Assembly: GCA_039683515.1 (NCBI GenBank)
Contig: JBDKRG010000009.1
Location: 62,001-126,000 of the forward strand
Reading direction: 5' to 3'
DNA from: JAJFUE01 sp039683515
GTDB taxonomy: Bacteria > Sumerlaeota > Sumerlaeia > MVZB01
DNA length: 64,000 bases
A program made the position numbers and the translations under genes. This document shows positions 25,835 to 32,831 of the stretch, piece after piece (position 1 is the first letter of the stretch; every line of letters starts with the position of its first letter). Below the pieces are notes generated by a model, which ran no database searches, was not told where the DNA came from, and was given only the letters and a program-made list of their open reading frames with translations.

Positions 25835-26326
25835 ATGACCCAGTTTTCCCTAATCCGTCGCGGCGCCCGCCGCGGCTTTACCCTGATTGAGATCATCCTC
25901 GTGGTCGTGATCATCATGACTCTGGCGGCCGTGGTCGGCCCGCGCATCACCGGCCAGGGCAAAAAGCAGAGAATCAACATCACCAAGATCTCCATCGAGG
26001 GGCTCAGGACCTCGCTCCAGCACTTCGAAACCCAGATGAGCCGCTTCCCGACGACCCAGGAGGGCCTCCAGATCCTCATCACCAAGCCCAGCGGCATGAG
26101 CGACGATGACTGGCCCGGCAAGATCCTGGAAAAGATGCCCAAGGACGGCTTCGGCACCGAATTCAAGTACGTCTGCCCGTCCGAGCATGGGCTCGACTAC
26201 GACATCATCTCGGCCGGCCCCGACAAGAGGTTCGGCACCCCGGACGACATCGCCAACTACAGCGACCAGACCAACAGCGGCACGGGGACGGGCTCAACAA
26301 GCAGCAGCTCGCAGAGTCAGCTGTAA
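25835..26326 (+). CDS. gspG: Type II secretion major pseudopilin GspG
   Basis: A 163-residue protein with a class III signal: leader MTQFSLIRRGARRG, then FTLIEIILVVVIIMTLAAVV. The GspG family features follow: PTTQEGLQILITKP (30-residue-offset loop), the calcium-site-like region DGFGTEFKYVCPSEHGLDYDIISAGPD and the terminal TPDDIANY. The tail is an unusual Ser/Thr/Gly stretch (SGTGTGSTSSSSQSQL). GGAGG lies 9-12 bases before the ATG. A 56-residue Cys-rich gene follows after 3 bases. Other gsp genes are absent here. Confidence 0.9.
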   Translation: MTQFSLIRRGARRGFTLIEIILVVVIIMTLAAVVGPRITGQGKKQRINITKISIEGLRTSLQHFETQMSRFPTTQEGLQILITKPSGMSDDDWPGKILEKMPKDGFGTEFKYVCPSEHGLDYDIISAGPDKRFGTPDDIANYSDQTNSGTGTGSTSSSSQSQL

Positions 26327-26329
26327 TTC

Positions 26330-26500
26330 ATGAGTTTCCTGGCAAGGATCATCACGCGCGCGCAAGACTGGTTCCGCATCACGCTGCGGAAAGCCTCGGG
26401 CGATTTTCTGTGCGACACCTGCCAGTACGACCACGGCCACGTCTGCCGCCGCCCCGAGCGCCCCAACGCCATCAAATGCAGCGACTACCGCGGCAAGTAG
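26330..26500 (+). CDS. Small cysteine-motif protein, 56 residues
   Basis: ATG lies 3 bases after the gspG stop. The C-terminal half has four cysteines in the order C-x2-C-x7-C-x10-C (CDTCQYDHGHVC, then KCSDY), as in small zinc-binding knuckles. The N-terminal half is basic and amphipathic (FLARIITRAQDWFRITLRK). Family unknown. Close coupling to gspG suggests cotranslation. The last Lys and the TAG stop overlap the start of an AAGTAGGCCGG repeat, so the true end may have been altered. Confidence 0.55.
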   Translation: MSFLARIITRAQDWFRITLRKASGDFLCDTCQYDHGHVCRRPERPNAIKCSDYRGK

Positions 26501-26550
26501 GCCGGGTTCGCCGAACCCGCATGGGTTTAGCGTGGTTGATCTGTTTTTTT

Positions 26551-26750
26551 TGCGCTGAAGGCGCAAGAGATCATAGCCTGGGGCGGAGCGAAGCGCAGCC
26601 CCAGGTCGAGAATCGCAATAACCCGAAGCTCTGAAAGAGCGGGAGAAATCGGTTTCTCCCGCGCCTTCAGCGCTCTGAATTTTACTGTCACGCAACCTGG
26701 GGCTGCGCTTCGCTCCGCCCCAGGCTATATTGTTTCGCGCCTTCAGCGCT
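26551..26750. repeat. 200-bp palindromic element, copy 1
   Basis: Modules in order: GCGCTGAAGGCGC; CTGGGGCGGAGCGAAGCGCA then GCCCCAGGT; a central AGAGCGGGAGAAATCGGTTT hairpin; ACCTGGGGCTGCGCTTCGCT then CCGCCCCAGG; GCGCCTTCAGCGC. Outer and inner modules are mutually inverted, so the whole can fold back. A 198-bp copy lies at 30255-30452 in the opposite orientation, judged by the asymmetric centre. Confidence 0.8.
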
Positions 26751-26811
26751 TTGCGGCATGACCGATACGCTAAACACATACCCGAACCCGGCATTGAACG
26801 ACAGCACCCCC

Positions 26812-26843
26812 GGCCGGCGCCCCTTGCGCCGGCCTGTTTTTTT
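26812..26843 (+). terminator. Intrinsic terminator
   Basis: A 9-bp stem GGCCGGCGC/GCGCCGGCC with a 5-base loop is followed by TG and seven T. It would end transcripts from gspG and the small Cys-motif gene. Confidence 0.85.
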
Positions 26844-26879
26844 CCTACAGCATTGACCCGTCCCTTGCGATGATGGGGC

Positions 26880-27641
26880 ATGGTGGAGAACGGCACATAC
26901 CGCACCGGGACGCGCGGGCCGTGGGGGATCGGCCCGACGGCCTTCATTTCGCTCCTCATCATGCTGGCGTACCTCGGCGTGCAGAACCTGACGGCCGCGC
27001 TCTTCGTCGCGGGGTTCGGCATGGCCGCCGGCCACGCCGTCGGCGTAAACGAGCTGTTCGCCCATTACGGCGGGCTGTTTCAGGCCCTGGCGCTGCTTGC
27101 GGCCGTGCCGGCCGGCGTCTGGCTGATCCTGTATTTCATCCATAAGAACGGCGGCCCGCCGGCCGGGTGGTATCTGGGCGTGCGCGCGTTCTCGCTCCAG
27201 CAACTGTTCCTGTGGCTGGCCGTGCTCGTCGTCATGATCCTTGTCAGCGACCTGATCACGAACATGCTCGGCCGCCGGCTCGAGCCGAACATCATGATCC
27301 ACCTCGTCAGGACGGCCGTCGCGGCGCCGCTGCTTTGGGCAGCGATGATCGTCGCGGCGCCGATCTTCGAGGAACTGCTCTTCCGCGGGTTCCTGTTTCG
27401 CGGCATCGAGTTCTCGCGCCTGGGGCCGGACGGCGCGATCATCCTCACCGCCATCGGCTGGGCGCTGGTCCACTCGCAGCAATACGACAGCTACGAGATC
27501 GCGACGCTGTTCGCCATGGGGATGATGCTCGGCTACGCCCGCGCGCGCAGCGGCTCGATTGTGTTGACGATCCTGCTGCACGCCGCCAATAATCTGGTGG
27601 CCGTGGCGCAAATGTACTACCTCATCGGGCACAGCGCATGA
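26880..27641 (+). CDS. CPBP-family intramembrane metalloprotease
   Basis: A 253-residue membrane protein with about seven hydrophobic segments. The CPBP (CAAX/Abi) motifs are intact: EELLFR at 164-169 (E164, E165, R169), H198 in WALVHSQQ and H234-AANN at the end. These residues form the metal-dependent active site of Rce1-like proteases within the membrane. Substrate unknown. The stop overlaps the start of the GT-C/TPR gene by 4 bases, so the two are coupled. Confidence 0.87.
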   Translation: MVENGTYRTGTRGPWGIGPTAFISLLIMLAYLGVQNLTAALFVAGFGMAAGHAVGVNELFAHYGGLFQALALLAAVPAGVWLILYFIHKNGGPPAGWYLGVRAFSLQQLFLWLAVLVVMILVSDLITNMLGRRLEPNIMIHLVRTAVAAPLLWAAMIVAAPIFEELLFRGFLFRGIEFSRLGPDGAIILTAIGWALVHSQQYDSYEIATLFAMGMMLGYARARSGSIVLTILLHAANNLVAVAQMYYLIGHSA

Positions 27642-29446
27642 AGCGGACTCCGACACGACTCTGGGCCTGGCTCGTCCTCGCCGCCGTCGCCTACACGCCG
27701 TTCATCGACACCAACGTCGGCTCGGGGAACGTCGCGAGCGACGTGGCCGCCATCGAGAGCGTCGTCGAGCGCGGCACGTTCTTCATCAACGAGGCCAGCT
27801 TCCAGACGATCGACCACATGCGCCGGCCCGACGGCCGCCTGTTCTCCCAAAAATCGCCGATCTTCCACCTCGTCGCGGCCGTCCCGTACGGCGCGGCGCG
27901 GGCGCTCGGCCTCACGCTGCGCGACGACACCGCCGCCTGCCTCCGCCTCATCGTCTTCTTCATGGTCATCCTGCCGATGGGATGGCTCCTGTGGCTCATT
28001 TACATGAACCCGTGGGTGGCGGCGCACCCGGCCGGGCGCCGGCTGGCGTTCCCGCTGGTCTTCGGCGCGGCGTCGCTGATGACCCCGTACGCCGTGACGC
28101 TCAACCATTACGCCGCGGCCTCGGCGTTCATCATGCTCGCCGTCAACCGCCTCACCCGGCTCGAGAAATGGAATTTCCGCAACGGGGCGGCCATCGGGCT
28201 GGCCGTCAGCGGCAGCCTGGCGTGTGACGTCCCGCCCGCGTTCATGTTCGGCGCGGCGATGGCGCTCGTTTCGTTGAAATCCCCGAAAATGCTCGCCGGC
28301 CTGGCCGCGGGGGCCGCGCCGGTCGCGCTCCTTTATGCCGCGCTGAACATGGTCATCCTCGGCTCTCCCCTGCCCCCGAACATGCACGCCGACGCGATGC
28401 AGTTCTATCCGGGCTCCTACTGGCACGACATCCGCCGGCAGGCCGAGCTCGGGCATCCGGGCTTTTACCAGGCCTCCTACCCGCTCCGGCTGCTGCACTC
28501 GACCGTCGGCCACAAGGGGATCTACTGGATGATGCCGCTGCTGGCCATGGCGACGCTTGCGGCAATCCGCCTGGCGCGGCGCGGGCGGCCGGGATGGCGG
28601 CTGGCCGTCGCGTGGGCGCTTTACCCGCCGGCGGCGATCGCGCTCACGATGGTCTGGGCGTTCGACCTGAGCGGGGGCGCCTACCTGATCCGCCACGTCC
28701 TGGCGACGATCGCGCCGCTTTACGTCGTCCTCGCGCATCCGGGGCTGTGGCCGGCCCGGGCGCCAATGCGAGTCCTTGGCTGGGCGCTGGCGGCGTGGGG
28801 CTTCGCGATCGCCTGGATCGGCGTCCTCGACCCGTGGTCGCACAACACGCTCTCGGCATGGCCGCCGCTCGAGAACCTCGCGCGGCTGTGCCTGCGCCAT
28901 CCCGACCGGCTCCCGACCGGCTGGATCGCGCCGCTCATCCGCAACACCTCGGTCACGCCGGCGACCGGCTGGCTCGACCTGGGATTGGATTTGTTGCACG
29001 AGGCCCAGACCAGGCCCGACCCGGACGCCGCTCGCAAGCTGCTGGAGCGCTCGGCCGTGGCGCTGAGCCGCGCGGCCGACGCCGACGCCTCCGTCCCGCT
29101 GCCGCTTTATCACCTCGGCATCGTGCAGAACATGCTCGGCATGCCCAACGACGCGATCGGCACCTACGAGCGGCTCCTCAAGCTCGAGCCCGCCAACGTG
29201 GGCGCGCTGAACAACCTCGGCATCTTCGCGCTCGACGCCGGCCGGCCCGACCGCGCCCGCCAGGCGTGGACCCGCTCGCTCGAGCTGGCCCCCCGCAACC
29301 CGACCGCGCAGTGGGGCCTCCTCATCCTCGAGGAAGCGGCCGGCCGGGCCGATGCCAATTCGCCGCTCCTGAACGAAGCCCTCCGCCTCCACCCCAACGA
29401 CCCGCGCATCCGCGACCTGGCGAAGCGGTGGGGGAAGAAGATGTAG
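27638..29446 (+). CDS. GT-C glycosyltransferase-like membrane protein with TPR tail
   Basis: A 602-residue protein. The N-terminal part has a first exported loop DGRLFSQKSPIFHLVAAVPY, like the D-G-R-x-Y-S-x-K-P/S-P loop of GT39/ArnT-type transferases, followed by about ten membrane segments to residue ~420. The last 150 residues are TPR units (LYHLGIVQNMLGMPNDAIGT, NNLGIFALDAGRPDRARQAW). It may transfer a sugar from a polyprenyl phosphate at the outer face of the membrane. The lipid donor and acceptor cannot be told. The ATGA overlap with the CPBP protease gene indicates an operon. Confidence 0.65.
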   Translation: MKRTPTRLWAWLVLAAVAYTPFIDTNVGSGNVASDVAAIESVVERGTFFINEASFQTIDHMRRPDGRLFSQKSPIFHLVAAVPYGAARALGLTLRDDTAACLRLIVFFMVILPMGWLLWLIYMNPWVAAHPAGRRLAFPLVFGAASLMTPYAVTLNHYAAASAFIMLAVNRLTRLEKWNFRNGAAIGLAVSGSLACDVPPAFMFGAAMALVSLKSPKMLAGLAAGAAPVALLYAALNMVILGSPLPPNMHADAMQFYPGSYWHDIRRQAELGHPGFYQASYPLRLLHSTVGHKGIYWMMPLLAMATLAAIRLARRGRPGWRLAVAWALYPPAAIALTMVWAFDLSGGAYLIRHVLATIAPLYVVLAHPGLWPARAPMRVLGWALAAWGFAIAWIGVLDPWSHNTLSAWPPLENLARLCLRHPDRLPTGWIAPLIRNTSVTPATGWLDLGLDLLHEAQTRPDPDAARKLLERSAVALSRAADADASVPLPLYHLGIVQNMLGMPNDAIGTYERLLKLEPANVGALNNLGIFALDAGRPDRARQAWTRSLELAPRNPTAQWGLLILEEAAGRADANSPLLNEALRLHPNDPRIRDLAKRWGKKM

Positions 29447-29449
29447 TCC

Positions 29450-29650
29450 TCACGCATCCTCTTCCACCCGGCACGCGTTGATGTATTCGTCGAGGGAATT
29501 GCGGTGGACGCGCATGAGGCGCGGGCCGAACTGGACCGCCGCGAGCTGCTTGTCGCGGATGAGCTGGTAGACGCGTTTCCGGCTGATGTTCAGCCTGCGC
29601 GCCACCCACGGGATGCGCAGGAATTCGGTTTGGAAATCTTTTTCAGGCAT
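29450..29650 (-). CDS. Excisionase-family helix-turn-helix DNA-binding protein
   Basis: A 66-residue protein with a MerR/excisionase-like winged helix: LRIPWVARRLNISRKRVYQL, then IRDKQLAAVQFGPRLMRVHR. The start was chosen at 29650 (MPEKDF) because AAAGGAG lies about 10 bases upstream; two earlier in-frame ATGs have none. Such proteins are used in phage excision and as small transcription regulators. No integrase is nearby. It ends 3 bases from the convergent GT-C/TPR stop and lies between the two 200-bp palindromic elements, not far from the capsid gene block. Confidence 0.8.
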   Translation of the reverse strand: MPEKDFQTEFLRIPWVARRLNISRKRVYQLIRDKQLAAVQFGPRLMRVHRNSLDEYINACRVEEDA

Positions 29651-29768
29651 TGGATCAAGGCTCCTTTGCGAATCATCGTTCATGCCGGAAGCCTGCCATG
29701 AAACGCGCAAACGGGACCCTTGATTTGCCCGCGACGAACCTTGTTTTTTGAATTGATAAAGGCTTGAT

Positions 29769-30056
29769 TCAGGCGGTGACGTCGATCAACTGGCCGGTGG
29801 GCTGGCTCGTCATCCAGAGCTGGGGAGCCTGCCCGGGCTGCGCCGGGCGGGTGTATGCAAGAAGCCGACTTTGCGGCGCCGGGAGGCTCTGGCGTTCCTG
29901 CCGCTGCGGGGCGATGTCGATGACGCGCGCGGCGGCCGGCTCGGACTGGACAGCCGGGGAGAAACGGCCGGCCATGGGTTTGCCGCCCCCCAAGTCCATG
30001 CCGAAAGCAAGGAACGTGGACAATCCACCCGTCTGGATTGCAACCGCAACCGGCAT
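29769..30056 (-). CDS. Small protein of unknown function
   Basis: A 95-residue protein with no recognised family. GGAG sits 8 bases before the ATG, which is why I chose this strand and start. Composition: Gly-rich start (IQTGGLSTFLAFGMDLGGGK), Gln/Pro/Arg-rich middle (IAPQRQERQSLPAPQSR), and a conserved-looking end (LWMTSQPTGQLIDVTA). No membrane segment. It reads in the same direction as the capsid block upstream and the HTH gene downstream. Confidence 0.45.
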   Translation of the reverse strand: MPVAVAIQTGGLSTFLAFGMDLGGGKPMAGRFSPAVQSEPAAARVIDIAPQRQERQSLPAPQSRLLAYTRPAQPGQAPQLWMTSQPTGQLIDVTA

Positions 30057-30254
30057 CGTGCCCGCTCCATCAATGAGTGTTTGTGCATCCTTGCAAGAGA
30101 ATCATGACCCAAGCGGAGGTTTATCGTCAAGTTCAATGGTTAACATTACAAAATAATTACTGTCCGAAAAAACCAGACACAAAAAGACGAAACCGGTTGC
30201 ATACCAATACTGCTCTGCCATATGTCGTATGTTTTGGGATGCAAGTGCTCCCAA

Positions 30255-30452
30255 GCGCTGAAAGCGCGAAAGAATAAAGCCTGGGGTGGAGCGAAGCGCA
30301 GCCCCAGGTCAACGACGCCATAGCATTGGAGCGCTGAAGGCGCGGGAGAAACCGATTTCTCTCGCTCTTTCAGAGCTCCGGTTGGGTGCGGTTCGTTACC
30401 TGGGGCTTCGCTTCGCTCCGCCCCAGGCTTTTTTATCTTGCGCCTTCAGCGC
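30255..30452. repeat. 198-bp palindromic element, copy 2
   Basis: The same module order as 26551-26750, with centre GGAGCGCTGAAGGCGCGGGA. Its complement matches copy 1, so the copies are inverted relative to each other and bracket about 3.5 kb. Upstream, 30057-30254 holds no gene that I can support and is relatively AT-rich. Confidence 0.8.
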
Positions 30453-30562
30453 AAAAAGAAAGCTGATCATATAGAGTGGCAGAGTAGTATTAAAGCAAGC
30501 GATTAAAGTTACCCGGCCATTCGCGCATCATTGTTGTCATCCACCCCAACCCGCCGCGGCCA

Positions 30563-30877
30563 CTACATCATCTCCTCGATCAGCCGCCTGAGGCACCATG
30601 TAAAAAAATGGATCGATGCGGGGTTGGCCGCGATAATGATCCCGCCGCACACAAACGCCATCGCCGCCAGGCGCCACGGGTGGCGCTGCGCGAGCCGGAC
30701 GAGGCCCCAGCGGTGCTCGTTGCGGCGGTGGTAGGCGTCGTGCTCGTCCATCCGGCTGACGAGCGCCCCGTACAGCAGGCGCATGCCGTCGTCCAGGTCG
30801 TCGAGCCGCTGGCACAGATACTGGTGGCGCTCGTCGAGGTGGCTGCGAAGCGCGTCGAGGAGTTCATGGCCGCCCAT
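30563..30877 (-). CDS. Small coiled-coil membrane protein, holin/XhlA-like candidate
   Basis: A 104-residue protein with an acidic helical N terminus (ELLDALRSHLDERHQYLCQR, then LDDLDDGMRLLYGALV) and one C-terminal membrane segment (LAAMAFVCGGIIIAANP, about 69-86). The plan of N-terminal coiled coil plus C-terminal anchor resembles XhlA, a lysis accessory protein of defective phages. It lies just downstream of a GH73-like lysin at the end of the virion-gene block, which fits a lysis cassette. No direct family match can be claimed. Confidence 0.5.
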   Translation of the reverse strand: MGGHELLDALRSHLDERHQYLCQRLDDLDDGMRLLYGALVSRMDEHDAYHRRNEHRWGLVRLAQRHPWRLAAMAFVCGGIIIAANPASIHFFTWCLRRLIEEMM

Positions 30878-30922
30878 CGTGTGATCCCTTCATATTTTCA
30901 AACGTCGGGTCGGAGACCCGGC

Positions 30923-31462
30923 CTACCGTTCGGTGATCTCCGCGAACAGCCGCACGGCCTGGCGCGCGGCGGCGTGGTTGAGCGCGAGCGCTTCCCGGTC
31001 GAGGCCGCGCGGCTCGGCCAGCCGGATCGGCTGGACGCCGGGGTAAGCCCGCGTGCGCGCGATCTCGTTGAAGACCCGGACGAGCGCGAGCGCCCCATCC
31101 TCGCGCCCCGGCGCGTAGCCGCTGTAGAACACGAGGATAAACAGCAGGCGCGCCGCGTCGTAGTAGGCCGACCCACGCATGAGCCACAGAAGGGCGCGGG
31201 CCTGCTCGGCGCGATCGGCAAACAGGCGGAAGCGCGCCTCGGTCGCGACCAGCCGCCCCCCTTCGGCCTCGCGCGTCGGCCTCGCGATCGACGGATGGCC
31301 GGCGATCGCCTTGTAGCCGATCTCGTTGATCCCCTCGACGCCGCAGATCGCGCGCGCGCCGCGCGCCGACTCGACCGCCGCCAGCGCCTCGGCCAGGCAG
31401 CCCCAGAACGGCTCGGCGATGATCGGCGCCGTCTCGTTGCGAAACTGTTCGGACCAGTTCAT
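30923..31462 (-). CDS. Glucosaminidase (GH73)-like endolysin
   Basis: About 179 residues from ATG 31462, preceded by GGGAGG. The central part reads like a GH73/FlgJ glucosaminidase: LAAVESARG (candidate catalytic Glu), GINEIGYKAIAGHPSIARPT, REAEGGRLVATEARFRLFAD and ARALLWLMRGSAYYDAA. These enzymes cut peptidoglycan. There is no signal peptide, as expected for a phage lysin that needs a holin or for a virion-borne enzyme. It lies between the fibre gene and a small membrane-protein gene. Confidence 0.6.
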   Translation of the reverse strand: MNWSEQFRNETAPIIAEPFWGCLAEALAAVESARGARAICGVEGINEIGYKAIAGHPSIARPTREAEGGRLVATEARFRLFADRAEQARALLWLMRGSAYYDAARLLFILVFYSGYAPGREDGALALVRVFNEIARTRAYPGVQPIRLAEPRGLDREALALNHAAARQAVRLFAEITER

Positions 31463-31479
31463 CATTCGCCTCCCATCGT

Positions 31480-32709
31480 TCAGTTTTTCGAGCTGAAGCC
31501 GAGCTCGCACCAGCAATCGCCGGTGTAGATCAAGGTCAAGGTGTCATGCAGGTCGAGCGTTCGCGTGGCCGACCCCAGAACCAGTTTCGAACCGGACAGG
31601 AGCGCCTCGTCGCTGAACCGAACGTAATAATCCGGACTCTTGTTGGTGATCACCAGGATCTGGCCCTCGGTGCCGGAGGCGATCGCGGGACAGGCATTGA
31701 GATCCCGGTTGCCGGTAGGGTCGAGCACCATGAATCCGCGGCTGGGCGAAAGCGCCTGGTTGTTGGCCGCGACCGACTGAACCGAGGGCGCCAGCCGCGC
31801 CGTTCCGGCGATATTGATCCCGGCCGTCGTGGTTACGCCGTCGACGTTGAGCGTGCCGCGGACCCGGCCGGCGCCGTTGACGTCGAGTTTCGCCGTCGGT
31901 GTGTTCGTGCCAATCCCGACGTTGCCTTCCGCGCCGTTGACCCAGATCGCCGAGATGCCGCGCCGTTGGATATCGATGCTGCCGCCGTATTGATTCCCCG
32001 CGTTGATCGTCATTTTGCCGGTGCTGGCATCGCCGGTGATCGAAACATCCCCGCCGGTGCCCGAACCAATGCGCACGAGCCCGGAATTCCCCGGATTGGT
32101 CGCGATGGTTCCCATGACTTGCAGGAGCGACGCGGGGGCGGCGGTTCCGATTCCGACGTTGCCGCCGGATGAGATCGTGAGGCGGCCGGTATTGCCGGCA
32201 AGCCCCCCGTCGCCCGTCACATAGGGAACCGCGCCCGACGGCAGGCCGGTCAGCCTCAGGCCGAAATGAGTCGCGGTGGTGGCGGCATCGACGGAGATCA
32301 CGCCGGTTGCCGGCGCGTAACTCAGCGGCGACGCGGCGCTGAGAGCCTGGCGCGCCCGGGCATTGGTGTAATACAGCCCCGAGCCCTCGGGCAGGTCCGA
32401 CGTGCTGCGCGTCGCGAGCCACGTCAGCGCGCGGACGGCGTTGAGGTACTGCGGGTGGTCGTCGCCGTCGAGGCCGAGCAGCAGCCAGTGGGCGACGCCG
32501 TTGTAGCGCAGGTCGTTGAGCGTGACCGGCGAGGTTTCCGCGTCGCACAGCGTCATCCGCCCGTGCTCGTCGCGCACGATTCTGACGATGCCGTCGTAGA
32601 CGCCGTCGCGGCCGAGGTCGACCTCCTGGGTCTGGATCGCGCACGCCGGTTTCGGAATGCAAATGCAGGCCAGCAGGGCAAAAGCACTGAGCAAGCGTCG
32701 ACTGTTCAT
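31480..32709 (-). CDS. Phage tail-fibre-like protein with Sec signal peptide
   Basis: A 409-residue protein starting MNSRRLLSAFALLACICIPK, ending in an ACA cleavage site; AGGAG precedes this ATG. The body has fibre-type repeats: DDHPQYLNAVRALTWLATRS, STSDLPEGSGLYYTNARARQ, and twice NVGIGT.(A/T)P with KLDVNG. The C terminus is a compact beta domain (TLTLIYTGDCWCELGF). Fibres of true tailed phages have no signal peptide because they assemble in the cytoplasm. Here export to the cell surface is predicted, which argues for a host use. Confidence 0.7.
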   Translation of the reverse strand: MNSRRLLSAFALLACICIPKPACAIQTQEVDLGRDGVYDGIVRIVRDEHGRMTLCDAETSPVTLNDLRYNGVAHWLLLGLDGDDHPQYLNAVRALTWLATRSTSDLPEGSGLYYTNARARQALSAASPLSYAPATGVISVDAATTATHFGLRLTGLPSGAVPYVTGDGGLAGNTGRLTISSGGNVGIGTAAPASLLQVMGTIATNPGNSGLVRIGSGTGGDVSITGDASTGKMTINAGNQYGGSIDIQRRGISAIWVNGAEGNVGIGTNTPTAKLDVNGAGRVRGTLNVDGVTTTAGINIAGTARLAPSVQSVAANNQALSPSRGFMVLDPTGNRDLNACPAIASGTEGQILVITNKSPDYYVRFSDEALLSGSKLVLGSATRTLDLHDTLTLIYTGDCWCELGFSSKN

Positions 32710-32831
32710 GTTCAAGCTCCTCATGGGGTATGTCCTCCAACGCGGGTTTGTTTCTGATTTCGGTTTTTTCGATTTCGATATTGGGATTCAGGATTTGTTT
32801 CGGATTTCGATATTCGGATTTAGGATTTTCT

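Noticed and set aside
29764..30156. 130-codon rightward frame over the small leftward gene
   Set aside because: It lacks a ribosome-binding site and conserved features, while the leftward 95-residue frame has GGAG at the right distance.
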